Shown here piece by piece: positions 35,138-43,931 of a DNA stretch of 64,000 bases. Positions within the stretch are counted from its first letter, which is position 1. Each line of letters opens with the position of its first letter. The DNA comes from Pseudomonas sp. B28(2017) (GTDB lineage: Bacteria; Pseudomonadota; Gammaproteobacteria; Pseudomonadales; Pseudomonadaceae). The notes below the pieces were generated by a model. It saw only the letters and a list, made by a program, of their open reading frames with translations, ran no database searches and was not told the DNA's origin. The stretch is taken from NCBI RefSeq assembly GCF_002113025.1, contig NZ_NEJH01000013.1, positions 1 to 64,000 of the forward strand, given 5' to 3'. A program made the translations under genes and the position numbers.

Positions 35138-36475
35138 TCAGCTGGCAGTCGCCAACAACAAGTCCACCACCGACCGCCCATGCCCGCAATGCCTGCCATG
35201 CTCATACAGCGAAGCGGCAATCTCATCGGCGCGAATCGGCAGGATCGACAGCAAGGTGTCGCTCAAGCCGTGGCTGGCCTGGCAGAAACCCTGCATGTAG
35301 AGGCCGGCCTTGCAGCGCTCGTTGGTGATCAGCCTGTAGTTGCGATCGACCTCGAAATCGCCCAGGTACTCTTCCAGCGGTGCCAGCAGTTTGCGGTGCA
35401 TCTGCCGCTCGTAACCGGTGGCCAATACCACGGCGTCGTAGTGACGCACCGAGACTTCACCGGTGGCGTTGTTGCGCAGCACCAGATCGATGCCGCGTTC
35501 GTTGGCTGTGGCTTTTTCGATAGTGGTCAGCGTGTGGAACGCATGCCGGGCGATGCCCGAGACTTTCTGCCGGTAGAAAATGCCGTAGATGCGCTCGATC
35601 AGATCGATGTCCACTACCGAGTAGTTGGTGTTGTGGTACTCGTTCACCAGACGCTCGCGCTCGCTGTCAGGCTGCTGGAACACCAGGTCGGTGAACTCCG
35701 GCGAGAACACTTCGTTGACGAAGGGGCTGTCGTCGGCCGGCTTCAGTGCCGAGCCGCGCAGGATCATGTCCACCTGCACCGACGGGAAGCTGTCGTTCAA
35801 ATCGATGAAGGCCTCTGCCGCACTCTGTCCGCCACCGATGATCGCAATGCTCATCGGCCGATTGTCCACACACGGCTGTCTGGCCATCTGCGCCAGGTAC
35901 TGGGAATGGTGGAACACCCGGCCGTCATCCTTGAGCGCCTTGAACACCTCGGGAATACGCGGCGTGCCACCGGCGCTGACCACCACCGAACGGGTAGTCC
36001 GCACATGCTGATGCCCGGTCGCATCGCGGGAGATCACCCGCAACGCCTCGACCTGATGGTTGTGCAACACCGGCTCGATGGTCAGCACTTCTTCGCCGTA
36101 ACGGCTTTGCGCAGTGAACTGCCCGGCGACCCAGCGCAGGTAGTCGTTGTACTCCATGCGGCATGGATAGAAGGTGCCCAGGTTGATGAAGTCCACCAGG
36201 CGCCCGTGGGCCTTGAGGTAATTGACGAACGAGTAAGGGCTGGTCGGATTGCGCAGGGTCACCAGGTCCTTGAGGAAGGAAATCTGCAATTCGCTCTGGG
36301 TCACCAGTGTGTTGCCGTGCCAGCGGTAGTCAGCCTGCTTGTCGAGGAACAGCACATCCAGGTCGCCCTGGCTCGCCCCGCGCTCTTGCAGCGCGATGGC
36401 CAGTGCCAGGTTCGACGGGCCGAATCCGACGCCGATCAGGTCGTGAACGAGGGGCGATGCAATTGCCTGAGTCAT
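35138..36475 (-). CDS. pvdA: L-ornithine N5-monooxygenase
   Basis: PvdA hydroxylates the side-chain nitrogen of ornithine with FAD, NADPH and O2, the first dedicated step toward the hydroxamate ligands of pyoverdine. The 445-residue protein has the FAD motif GVGFGPSNLALAIALQE, the NADPH motif IIGGGQSAAEAF and the C-terminal VVLATGYERQ. A perfect PvdS-type promoter lies about 100 bases upstream. It sits beside fpvI, as in P. aeruginosa. Its product fits the hydroxyornithine-like specificity predicted for the last module of the synthetase at the end of this window. Confidence 0.96.
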   Translation of the reverse strand: MTQAIASPLVHDLIGVGFGPSNLALAIALQERGASQGDLDVLFLDKQADYRWHGNTLVTQSELQISFLKDLVTLRNPTSPYSFVNYLKAHGRLVDFINLGTFYPCRMEYNDYLRWVAGQFTAQSRYGEEVLTIEPVLHNHQVEALRVISRDATGHQHVRTTRSVVVSAGGTPRIPEVFKALKDDGRVFHHSQYLAQMARQPCVDNRPMSIAIIGGGQSAAEAFIDLNDSFPSVQVDMILRGSALKPADDSPFVNEVFSPEFTDLVFQQPDSERERLVNEYHNTNYSVVDIDLIERIYGIFYRQKVSGIARHAFHTLTTIEKATANERGIDLVLRNNATGEVSVRHYDAVVLATGYERQMHRKLLAPLEEYLGDFEVDRNYRLITNERCKAGLYMQGFCQASHGLSDTLLSILPIRADEIAASLYEHGRHCGHGRSVVDLLLATAS

Positions 36476-36573
36476 TTCCAGTGTCCTCTGGATGTTCCCC
36501 GCAAAAGCGGGGCATTGAACCTAAGTGACCTGACAGGCCTTGGGCCGCACAACAGGTCGTCTGTTGAGTAGGA

Positions 36574-36597
36574 ACGAGGACAATGAAACAAAATTTA
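36574..36597 (-). promoter_or_regulatory. PvdS iron-starvation promoter of pvdA
   Basis: On the minus strand TAAAT (36597-36593) is followed by exactly 16 bases and CGT (36576-36574). This matches the iron-starvation box TAAAT-N16/17-CGT used by the ECF sigma factor PvdS. It is about 100 bases before the pvdA ATG. Confidence 0.85.
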
Positions 36598-36621
36598 ACG
36601 AGGCTTGATGAATCCAGGGGA

Positions 36622-37104
36622 TCAGTGGCCTTCCCATTGGCGCATCCGCACACGGCAGTGCTTCATGGCATTGACGATGTGCTTTTCCACCAGTGCACGG
36701 GAAATGCCCAGTTGTTCGGCGATCTGCGGATGGGACAGGCCTTCGATCTTGCGCAACAGAAAGCTCTCGCGGCACAACCGTGGCAACTCCGCCAAGGCAC
36801 GCTGGAGCATGTCCAGGCGCTGGCCGTGATCGAGGACCTTGTGGGGCGAAGGCGTGAAGTAGCGTTCCTCGCTGTCGAGCACCTCCAGCGGCTCGGCGCG
36901 ACGCAAGGCGTTGCGGCGGTGATCATCGATGACCAGGTTCAATGCGGTGCGATAAAGGAAGGCGCGGGGTTGCTCGATCGGCGCATCGCTGGTCCGTTCC
37001 AGCACGCGCAGATAAGCGTCATGAACCACATCTTCGGCCACCTGGCGGTTGCCCAGCCTGGCGTTCAGGAAACACACCAGCTCGCGATAGTAGTTTTCCA
37101 ACAT
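36622..37104 (-). CDS. fpvI: ECF sigma factor, FpvI/PvdS group
   Basis: A 160-residue FecI-like sigma-70 factor with region 2 (about 1-70, AEDVVHDAYLRVLE and AFLYRTALNLVIDDHR) and region 4 (about 100-155, LPRLCRESFLLRKIEGLSHP and IAEQLGISRALVEKHI). FpvI directs transcription of the ferripyoverdine receptor gene fpvA. Its identity rests on its place between pvdA and pvdRT-opmQ, exactly as in P. aeruginosa. The start at 37104 (MLENYYRELVCFL) matches the family; a farther ATG at 37167 is less likely. No fpvR anti-sigma gene sits next to it here. PvdS is the alternative but is usually elsewhere. Confidence 0.82.
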   Translation of the reverse strand: MLENYYRELVCFLNARLGNRQVAEDVVHDAYLRVLERTSDAPIEQPRAFLYRTALNLVIDDHRRNALRRAEPLEVLDSEERYFTPSPHKVLDHGQRLDMLQRALAELPRLCRESFLLRKIEGLSHPQIAEQLGISRALVEKHIVNAMKHCRVRMRQWEGH

Positions 37105-37197
37105 GACTCCCGTCCGCACGGGGGTGCGGTTTCTGTCCTTGAGCCGTTTCGGCGCCCGCTGAATCACGCAGTGGCACGATAGTGGCAGATTGAGTGG

Positions 37198-37230
37198 CGT
37201 AATTTATAGTAATTCTCATATAGATTTAAA
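37198..37230. promoter_or_regulatory. AT-rich possible Fur site upstream of fpvI
   Basis: GTAATTTATAGTAATTCTCA and the bases after it form the only AT-rich patch between fpvI and pvdR, about 95 bases before the fpvI start. It resembles Fur boxes only moderately (about 10 of 19 positions of the consensus palindrome). Fur repression of fpvI is expected from other pseudomonads. Confidence 0.35.
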
Positions 37231-37287
37231 GTACTGCTTCAACTTGCCTGGCATTTAGTCGCTCCTACTGGGGTTCGTGTTGTCGGC

Positions 37288-37311
37288 TAAATTCTGCGTC
37301 CGGCTCATCGT
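37288..37311 (+). promoter_or_regulatory. PvdS iron-starvation promoter of pvdRT-opmQ
   Basis: TAAAT (37288-37292), 16 bases, then CGT (37309-37311): a perfect iron-starvation box 75 bases before the pvdR ATG. Confidence 0.85.
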
Positions 37312-37386
37312 TTACAGGACAGCTCCCCGTCTCTGCCCGCCTGCGCCGCTGAACGACGGGCCGATTTCCTTTGGCCGGAACCCCGA

Positions 37387-38559
37387 ATGAAACGTTCCCG
37401 ACAAACCCGACGTGTCGTGTTTGCAGCACTCTGCCTGATCCCCGTCATCGCCGTCGCCGCCTGGCAATTCATCCCGCCCGGCCGCGACCGGCTCGCCACC
37501 GTCCAGGTCAGCCGCGCCGACATCGAAAGCAGCGTCACGGCATTGGGCACCCTGCAACCGCGGCGCTATGTCGACGTCGGCGCCCAGGCTTCCGGGCAAA
37601 TCCACAAGATCCACGTGGAAGTCGGCGACCTGGTCAAGGAAGGCCAGTTGCTGGTGGAAATCGACCCGTCCACGCAACAGGCCAAACTCGATGCCGGGCG
37701 CTTCTCCATCGAAAACCTCAAGGCGCAGTTGCAGGAACAACGGGCGCAACACGAACTGGCCCGGCAGAAATACCAGCGCCAACAGAACCTCGCCGCCGGC
37801 GGTGCCACCCGTGAAGAAGACGTACAGACCGCCCAGGCCGAATTGCGCGTGACCCAGGCGCGCATCGACATGTTCCAGGCGCAGATCCGCCAGGCCGAAG
37901 CCAGCCTGCGCAGCGATCAGGCCGAGTTGGGCTACACGCGGATTTATGCGCCGATGGCCGGCACCGTGGTAGCGCTGGATGCCCGTGAAGGCCAGACCCT
38001 CAACGCCCAGCAGCAGACGCCGCTGATCCTGCGCATCGCCAAGCTGTCGCCGATGACCGTGTGGGCCGAGGTCTCGGAGGCCGACATCGGTCACGTCAAA
38101 CCCGGCATGCACGCCTGGTTCACCACTCTGAGCGGCGGCACCCGTCGCTGGACCAGCACCGTGCGGCAAATCCTCCCCGTCCCGCCCAAGCCACTGGACC
38201 AGACCAGCCAGGGTGGCGGCAGCCCCGCCAGCACCAGCAAAAGCGGGAGTGCCCGCGTGGTGCTGTACACCGTGTTGCTGGACGTCGACAACGCCGACAA
38301 CGCCTTGATGGCGGAAATGACCACCCAGGTATTTTTCGTCGCCAATCAGGCACAGAACGTACTCACCGCGCCCATCGCTGCCCTGCAGGTCGGTGCGCAG
38401 GCAGACCTGCAGACGGCGCAAGTGGTCGCCAGCAATGGCCGCATCGAGCAGCGCAGCGTGCGTACCGGTATCAGTGACCGCCTGCGGGTGCAGATCCTCG
38501 ATGGCCTGCAGGAAGGCGATCACCTGTTGATCGGCCCGGTCGACGGGAGTGGCGGCTGA
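37387..38559 (+). CDS. pvdR: Pyoverdine efflux periplasmic adaptor
   Basis: PvdR is the membrane-fusion part of the PvdRT-OpmQ pump that exports and recycles pyoverdine from the periplasm. The 390-residue protein has an N-terminal membrane anchor (about 15-34), a biotinyl-lipoyl segment (VDVGAQASGQIHKIHVEVGD), a coiled-coil hairpin (about 95-165) and the MacA-like sequence YTRIYAPMAGTVVALDAREG. It is the first gene of the operon, and pvdT starts at the very next base after its stop. The order pvdR-pvdT-opmQ next to fpvI and pvdA is the conserved arrangement. Confidence 0.93.
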   Translation: MKRSRQTRRVVFAALCLIPVIAVAAWQFIPPGRDRLATVQVSRADIESSVTALGTLQPRRYVDVGAQASGQIHKIHVEVGDLVKEGQLLVEIDPSTQQAKLDAGRFSIENLKAQLQEQRAQHELARQKYQRQQNLAAGGATREEDVQTAQAELRVTQARIDMFQAQIRQAEASLRSDQAELGYTRIYAPMAGTVVALDAREGQTLNAQQQTPLILRIAKLSPMTVWAEVSEADIGHVKPGMHAWFTTLSGGTRRWTSTVRQILPVPPKPLDQTSQGGGSPASTSKSGSARVVLYTVLLDVDNADNALMAEMTTQVFFVANQAQNVLTAPIAALQVGAQADLQTAQVVASNGRIEQRSVRTGISDRLRVQILDGLQEGDHLLIGPVDGSGG

Positions 38560-40533
38560 ATGCAGACGCCCCTGATCGAATTGCAGGACATCCGTAAAGC
38601 CTACGGCGGTGGCGACGCCCCTGAAGTTCACGTATTGCGCGGCATCGACCTGTCGATCCATGCCGGGGAGTTCGTGGCGATCGTCGGTGCCTCCGGTTCC
38701 GGCAAATCGACACTGATGAACATCCTCGGCTGCCTCGACCGCCCGACCTCGGGCGAATACCGCTTTGCCGGGGAGAACGTCGCGGCCCTGGACAGTGACG
38801 AACTGGCCTGGCTGCGTCGTGAAGCCTTCGGCTTCGTGTTCCAGGGCTACCACCTGATTCCCTCCGGCTCGGCCCAGGAAAACGTCGAGATGCCGGCCAT
38901 CTACGCAGGCTTACCGGCCGCCGAACGCCACGCCCGCGCCGCTGCCCTGCTCGACCGCCTCGGCCTGGCTTCGCGCACCGGCAACCGTCCGCACCAACTC
39001 TCCGGCGGTCAGCAGCAACGGGTGTCGATTGCCCGCGCCCTGATGAACGGTGGCCACATCATCCTTGCCGACGAACCCACCGGCGCCCTCGACAGCCACA
39101 GCGGCGCCGAGGTCATGACCCTGCTCGACGAGCTGGCCAGCCAGGGCCACGTGGTCATCCTCATCACCCACGACCGCGAAGTGGCAGCCCGGGCCAAGCG
39201 CATCATCGAGATCCGCGACGGCCTGATCATCAGCGACAGCGCCGACGAAAATCCGACCGCGCAAAATTCCGCCACACCCGGTGCGCTACAAGCCGTCGAC
39301 CTGCGCAAGCGCCTGAGTGAAGGCGCCGAAGCGACTGGCGCGTGGAAAGGTGAATTGGTCGATGCCGTGCACGCGGCGTGGCGGGTGATGTGGATCAACA
39401 GGTTTCGTACCGCGCTGACCCTGCTCGGAATCATCATAGGCGTGGCCTCGGTGGTGGTGATGCTGGCTGTGGGCGAAGGCAGCAAGCGCCAGGTGATGGC
39501 ACAGATGGGCGCCTTCGGCTCCAACATCATTTACCTCAGCGGCTCGGCCCCCAACCCGCGCACGCCGATGGGCATCATCACCCTCGATGAGGTCGCGGCG
39601 ATTGCCAGCCTGCCCCAGGTGATGCGGATCATGCCGGTCAACGGCCAGGAGGCCGGGGTGCGCTTTGGCAACCTCGATCACTTGAGCTACGTCGGCGGCA
39701 ACGACACCAACTTCCCGGCCATTTTCAACTGGCCGGTGGTCGAAGGCAGCTACTTCACCCATGCTGATGAGCAGAACGCCGCCGCCGTCGCGGTGATCGG
39801 GCACAAGGTGCGGACCAAATTGCTCAAGGACGTGGCCAACCCGATCGGCCAGTACATCCTGATCGAAAACGTACCCTTCCAGGTGGTCGGCGTGCTCGCG
39901 GAAAAAGGCGCCAGCTCCGGCGACTCCGACAGCGACGACCGCATCGCCATCCCCTACTCCGCCGCGAGCGTGCGCCTGTTCGGCAGCCACAACCCCGAGT
40001 ACATCGCCATTGCCGCCGCCGATGCGCGCAAGGTCAAGGAGACTGAAAAAGCCATCGAGCAACTGATGCTGCGCCTGCACGACGGCAAGCACGATTTCGA
40101 GCTGACCAACAACGCGGCGATGATCCAGGCCGAGGCACGCACGCAAAACACCCTGTCGCTGATGCTCGGGTCGATTGCAGCGATTTCGTTGCTGGTAGGC
40201 GGGATCGGTGTGATGAACATCATGCTCATGACCGTGCGCGAGCGTACCCGGGAGATCGGTATCCGCATGGCCACCGGTGCCCGCCAGCGCGACATCCTGC
40301 GCCAGTTCCTCACCGAAGCGGTGATGCTTTCGGTAGTGGGCGGCCTCACCGGGATTGCCCTGGCGCTGATCGTCGGTGGCGTGCTGATTTTCGGCGATGT
40401 CGCTGTCGCCTTCTCCCTGATAGCGGTACTGGGTGCCTTCGGCTGCGCCCTGGTCACCGGTGTTGTCTTCGGCTACATGCCGGCCCGCAAAGCTGCCCGA
40501 CTCGACCCGGTCACGGCCCTTACCAGTGAATGA
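38560..40533 (+). CDS. pvdT: Pyoverdine efflux ABC transporter, fused ATPase/permease
   Basis: A 657-residue MacB-type inner-membrane protein. The N-terminal ATPase has Walker A GASGSGKST (about 46), signature LSGGQQQRVS and Walker B IILADEP. A membrane helix (about 285) is followed by a large periplasmic domain; three helices then form the FtsX-like C-terminus (LLVGGIGVMNIMLMTVRERT). With PvdR and OpmQ it would move mature pyoverdine out through the envelope. It is immediately downstream of pvdR and is followed seven bases later by opmQ. Confidence 0.94.
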   Translation: MQTPLIELQDIRKAYGGGDAPEVHVLRGIDLSIHAGEFVAIVGASGSGKSTLMNILGCLDRPTSGEYRFAGENVAALDSDELAWLRREAFGFVFQGYHLIPSGSAQENVEMPAIYAGLPAAERHARAAALLDRLGLASRTGNRPHQLSGGQQQRVSIARALMNGGHIILADEPTGALDSHSGAEVMTLLDELASQGHVVILITHDREVAARAKRIIEIRDGLIISDSADENPTAQNSATPGALQAVDLRKRLSEGAEATGAWKGELVDAVHAAWRVMWINRFRTALTLLGIIIGVASVVVMLAVGEGSKRQVMAQMGAFGSNIIYLSGSAPNPRTPMGIITLDEVAAIASLPQVMRIMPVNGQEAGVRFGNLDHLSYVGGNDTNFPAIFNWPVVEGSYFTHADEQNAAAVAVIGHKVRTKLLKDVANPIGQYILIENVPFQVVGVLAEKGASSGDSDSDDRIAIPYSAASVRLFGSHNPEYIAIAAADARKVKETEKAIEQLMLRLHDGKHDFELTNNAAMIQAEARTQNTLSLMLGSIAAISLLVGGIGVMNIMLMTVRERTREIGIRMATGARQRDILRQFLTEAVMLSVVGGLTGIALALIVGGVLIFGDVAVAFSLIAVLGAFGCALVTGVVFGYMPARKAARLDPVTALTSE

Positions 40534-40540
40534 TCGATTT

Positions 40541-41935
40541 ATGAAGCCGCCACTCAGTGTGTTAACCCTGTGCCTGTTACTCGGCGCCTGCGGCAGTCCG
40601 GCCCAGCGCCCCGACAGCGGCATCGAGCCTCCGGCCGCCTGGCAATCGCCGCACACCGCAGGCGTTACAGATACCAACCGACAATGGTGGAACCGCTTCG
40701 GCAGCCCGCAACTGGGTCGCCTGATCGAACAGGCGCGGCTCGGCAGTTACGATTTTGCCGCGGCCATCGCGAGAGTGCGCCAGGCCCGGGCCGATACGGT
40801 GATTGCCGGCGGCTCGCAACTGCCCGAGGTCAAGGCTGCGGTCAACGCCAACCGCCAGAAATTGCTGCGGGGCAGCGGCTACAGTCAGCTCGATGCCGAC
40901 AGCGATAACAACGCCGTCGATTACTTCACTGCGAACCTTGTGGCCAGCTACGAAATCGATTTCTGGGGTGGCCAGCGGGCCAGCCGCGACAGTGCTCAGT
41001 TCAGTCTGCAAGCCAGCGAGTTCGACCAGGCCACCGTGGAGTTGACGTTGCTCAGCGCCGTGGCCAATGGTTACGCACAAGCCTTGTCGTTGCAGGAGCA
41101 GAGCCGCATTGCCGGGTTGAACCTGGCCAATGCCCAGAGCGTGCTGAAACTGGTGCAGACCCGTTTCGATTCGGGCTCGGCCACCGCCCTTGAACTGGCG
41201 CAGCAAAAAAGCCTGGTGGCGGCGCAGCAACGCCAGTTGCCGCTGGTGCAGCAACAGGCCGAGGATGCGCGAATCAGCCTCGCCGCCCTGCTCGGCCGCC
41301 CGGTTCAGGCGCTATCGCTGGGGCAGGAACACTTCGATCAATTGACCTGGCCCGTCATCGACGCCGGGGTGCCCAGCCAGTTGCTCAACCGCCGCCCGGA
41401 CATTGCCCGGGCCGAGGCGCAACTGGCCGCCGCCCAAGCCGATGTCAGCGTCGCCCGGGCCGCGATGCTGCCGACCGTGACGCTCACCGCCGAAGTCGGC
41501 TCCGGTGCCGACCGGGCCGATGATATTCTGCGTAGCCCCTTCTACAACCTCACCGCCGGGCTGCTCGCGCCGGTGTTCAACAACGGCCGCCTCGGTGCCC
41601 AGCGCGACAAGGCGACGGCGCGCCAGGAAGAGCTGCTAGAGGCCTATCGCGGCGCGATCATCAACGGCTTCGCCGACGTCGAAAAAGCCCTCAACAGCAT
41701 TCGCGGACTGGATGAGCAGCGCCAGTGGCAGAGTGAAGAACTGAGCCAGGCGCAGACCGCGTTCAACATCGCGCAAAGCCGTTATCAGGCCGGGGCCGAG
41801 GACTTGCTGACAGTGCTGGAAACCCAGCGCACGCTGTACGCGGCGCAGGATTTGAACGTGCAACTGCGGTTGTCGCGGATGCAGGCCAGTATTGCCCTGT
41901 ACAAGGCGTTGGGTGGGGGGTGGCAGGTTTTGTAG
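40541..41935 (+). CDS. opmQ: Outer-membrane efflux lipoprotein of the pyoverdine pump
   Basis: A 464-residue TolC/NodT-family channel. The signal peptide ends in the lipobox LLGACGS, so Cys18 is probably lipidated in the outer membrane. Two OEP repeats follow (about 60-250 and 280-460), with the typical LLNRRPDIARAEAQLAAAQA and RYQAGAEDLLTVLETQRTLY. The start at 40541 (MKPPLSVLTLCLLLGAC) is set by the signal peptide; a longer frame from 40433 overlaps pvdT. It closes the pvdRT-opmQ operon and is followed by a hairpin with a T-tract. Confidence 0.93.
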   Translation: MKPPLSVLTLCLLLGACGSPAQRPDSGIEPPAAWQSPHTAGVTDTNRQWWNRFGSPQLGRLIEQARLGSYDFAAAIARVRQARADTVIAGGSQLPEVKAAVNANRQKLLRGSGYSQLDADSDNNAVDYFTANLVASYEIDFWGGQRASRDSAQFSLQASEFDQATVELTLLSAVANGYAQALSLQEQSRIAGLNLANAQSVLKLVQTRFDSGSATALELAQQKSLVAAQQRQLPLVQQQAEDARISLAALLGRPVQALSLGQEHFDQLTWPVIDAGVPSQLLNRRPDIARAEAQLAAAQADVSVARAAMLPTVTLTAEVGSGADRADDILRSPFYNLTAGLLAPVFNNGRLGAQRDKATARQEELLEAYRGAIINGFADVEKALNSIRGLDEQRQWQSEELSQAQTAFNIAQSRYQAGAEDLLTVLETQRTLYAAQDLNVQLRLSRMQASIALYKALGGGWQVL

Positions 41936-41955
41936 GTGACTGGGAAACCGCCATC

Positions 41956-41984
41956 GCGGGCAAGCCCGCTCCCACAGGTTTTTT
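41956..41984 (+). terminator. Terminator after opmQ, within a REP element
   Basis: GCGGGC-AA-GCCCGC (41956-41969) followed by TCCCACAGG and six T bases resembles a rho-independent terminator 20 bases after the opmQ stop. It is built from a REP-type sequence. Confidence 0.55.
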
Positions 41985-42017
41985 GTTGTTCGCAGATTTC
42001 GCGTACACCCACTAATC

Positions 42018-42042
42018 CTGTGGGAGCTGGCTTGCCAGCGAT
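42018..42042. repeat. REP element downstream of opmQ and pvdP
   Basis: CTGTGGGAGCTGGCTTGCCA with GCGAT is a variant REP with a TGGCTTGCCA core. It faces the element at 41953-41978 and lies between the convergent opmQ and pvdP genes. Confidence 0.7.
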
Positions 42043-42059
42043 TGAACGATTACGCGGTT

Positions 42060-43679
42060 TCAGGCCTGGCTCTGTTTAGCCTTCAAATGCCGCGCATACC
42101 AAGGCCGTTGCGGCACCTTGCGCAACAGCCCCGCCAGTTTTTTCTCGTCCTCGCCGAAGGTAATGCGCAACGCCAGTTTCATGGTTTCCGGGTCCATTTC
42201 CACTGACTTGCCGGCCTGCAACCCCGGCGTGGTACTGCAACCGTGGGTGATCGGGCCGAGCCAGGGGTCATCGATCTCGACCCAGCGCCCAGGCGCAAAC
42301 CATTGCACACCGTTGACCTGGAGCCGGCTGACCTGCCCCGGATGGAAGCGTTCGTGGGCGCGGAACCAGTCCTCCAGGCGATCGTCGATCCAGCCGTGGA
42401 AGTGCCAGAAAACCGGGTTCACATGGGAGGAAAACGGGTCGCCGAGGAAGTCGTTTTCCGCGGCGAACCAGCGTGCGGAAAAGTCCGCCGGATCACGGGC
42501 AAAGGGCACCGGCTGACCGTTCGACGGATCACGCGGCACCGAAGCCCAGCGCATGTGCAGCCAGTCGTGCAGACCCAGTTCGACCTCCGAGCCGAACTGG
42601 CCGAGGGTCAGCGTCGACAGGTAGCGTGGATCACGGTAGCGCGATTCCCATACCTGGAAATTGCTGTGATACGTCTCAGCACTCTTGATGTCGCTGACCC
42701 ACTGCGTGTACTCGTCATCGTCCTCGGCCAGCCAGGTCGGTGGCAGCGCGGTGCCGTCGTGGTTGTCGAAATAACGCGCAAAGCCGGGCCGATCCCGCGC
42801 CAGCTCCGGCTGCGGCAACGGGAAATGCGTCCAGGAGGGCAAGTCCTGCATCGAACGTGCAGTGCCGAGCATGTGCCGGTGCATGAAGAAAAAGTCCACG
42901 CCCGAACCGTTGCGATCCTTGCGCGCCCCTCGGGCGTCGCGCTCCTTGTCCCGTGGGCCGGGTTGCCAGCCAAGGCCGCGCAAGGCGCCGCGCTGGTCTT
43001 CGGACAGCTTGTGCCATTTATCCCGGGAGGCATGCCAGAGCTGGTGGAACAACCGGTGCTCCGACGATACCAGCCAGGCCAGCAGGACCGGATTGAGGCC
43101 GGTACGCTCGCGGGCTTCAGGGAATACCCGTTTGACGGCAATGAATCGATTGTCCTGAGCCGTCAGCATCAGCGGCCGCTTCAGGTCCAGCACGCGCCCG
43201 CTGAGACTGCCGCTGCCGGCGTTGCCGAAACCGGCCCAGACCTCGTCCAGGGTCATGTCGAACTCGTACTCGCAGCAGCCGCTGGCACCCAGCAGTCGCC
43301 AGCCAAGCTGCTTCGGGTTGGCCCCGGACAGATCGCCCAGCACCCGGTAACGGGGCTCTTGCGTGGAGCGCAAACGCTCGGCGGTGTCGAGATACCCACT
43401 GACACCGCGGCCCTTGTGCCCGATATCGAGGAACACTTCCAGCCCCTCCAGCGGCAAGCCTTCGATACCGGCGTCACGACCTTCGAAGCGAATCTGCCAG
43501 ACCCCGCGCAAGGTGTCCGCCAACCGCTGGCCAGCAACATCCGCCACGTCGAACGAGGCTTCGCCGGGGGTGATCGTCGGATCCGGCCTGGTCAGTTCGC
43601 GATGCCCGTAATACACCGCCGGCACGGCGGCACCGGTCAGCGCCAGACCTGCGAGGAACCATCGTCGAGAAATCGTCAT
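42060..43679 (-). CDS. pvdP: Periplasmic tyrosinase for pyoverdine chromophore maturation
   Basis: PvdP is the copper tyrosinase that oxidises ferribactin/dihydropyoverdine to form the fluorescent chromophore in the periplasm. The 539-residue protein starts with a Tat signal (SRRWFLAGLALTG). Copper-binding His clusters are visible in EHRLFHQLWH, FFFMHRHMLG and FWHFHGWIDDR. The start at 43679 is set by the Tat peptide; a farther start at 43718 is only upstream extension. A perfect PvdS-type promoter ends 45 bases upstream. It is divergent from pvdMNO, whose products act in the same compartment. Confidence 0.93.
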   Translation of the reverse strand: MTISRRWFLAGLALTGAAVPAVYYGHRELTRPDPTITPGEASFDVADVAGQRLADTLRGVWQIRFEGRDAGIEGLPLEGLEVFLDIGHKGRGVSGYLDTAERLRSTQEPRYRVLGDLSGANPKQLGWRLLGASGCCEYEFDMTLDEVWAGFGNAGSGSLSGRVLDLKRPLMLTAQDNRFIAVKRVFPEARERTGLNPVLLAWLVSSEHRLFHQLWHASRDKWHKLSEDQRGALRGLGWQPGPRDKERDARGARKDRNGSGVDFFFMHRHMLGTARSMQDLPSWTHFPLPQPELARDRPGFARYFDNHDGTALPPTWLAEDDDEYTQWVSDIKSAETYHSNFQVWESRYRDPRYLSTLTLGQFGSEVELGLHDWLHMRWASVPRDPSNGQPVPFARDPADFSARWFAAENDFLGDPFSSHVNPVFWHFHGWIDDRLEDWFRAHERFHPGQVSRLQVNGVQWFAPGRWVEIDDPWLGPITHGCSTTPGLQAGKSVEMDPETMKLALRITFGEDEKKLAGLLRKVPQRPWYARHLKAKQSQA

Positions 43680-43724
43680 TGCCCTACCTGTGTCAGCCAT
43701 GGAGCAGGCTTTATCCAAGCTAGG

Positions 43725-43748
43725 ACGATTGTTGCGCCGCAGAATTTA
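43725..43748 (-). promoter_or_regulatory. PvdS iron-starvation promoter of pvdP
   Basis: On the minus strand TAAAT (43748-43744), 16 bases, then CGT (43727-43725), a perfect iron-starvation box just before pvdP. Confidence 0.85.
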
Positions 43749-43753
43749 AGAGC

Positions 43754-43828
43754 ATCGCGAACAAGCTCGCTCCCACAGGGGATCTCCAGTGTTCACTCGA
43801 TCAGTGTGGGAGCGAGCTTGCTCGCGAT
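43754..43828. repeat. REP pair between the pvdP and pvdM promoters
   Basis: ATCGCGAACAAGCTCGCTCC with CACAG (43754-43778) faces GTGGGAGCGAGCTTGCTCGC with GAT (43806-43828). One base differs (AACAAG versus AGCAAG). It lies between two divergent PvdS boxes without touching either. Confidence 0.8.
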
Positions 43829-43845
43829 GAGGCCATCAGCCGCGC

Positions 43846-43869
43846 TAAATTTTCCGGCCAGCCATACGT
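43846..43869 (+). promoter_or_regulatory. PvdS iron-starvation promoter of pvdMNO
   Basis: TAAAT (43846-43850), 16 bases, CGT (43867-43869): a perfect iron-starvation box 62 bases before pvdM. Confidence 0.85.
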
Positions 43870-43931
43870 TCCCCCCAGATAGCAAAGGCCCCTGCGCCTG
43901 ATCCTCGACGGCGAACCTGACTGAGACGGCA

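Noticed and set aside
37105..37167. Longer fpvI start at 37167
   Set aside because: The extra 21 residues are basic, unlike the family N-terminus, and MLENYYREL at 37104 matches the usual sigma-factor start.
37251..37280. Minus-strand TAAAT near 37255 as a PvdS box for fpvI
   Set aside because: No CGT follows at 16 or 17 bases, so only the plus-strand box for pvdR is accepted.
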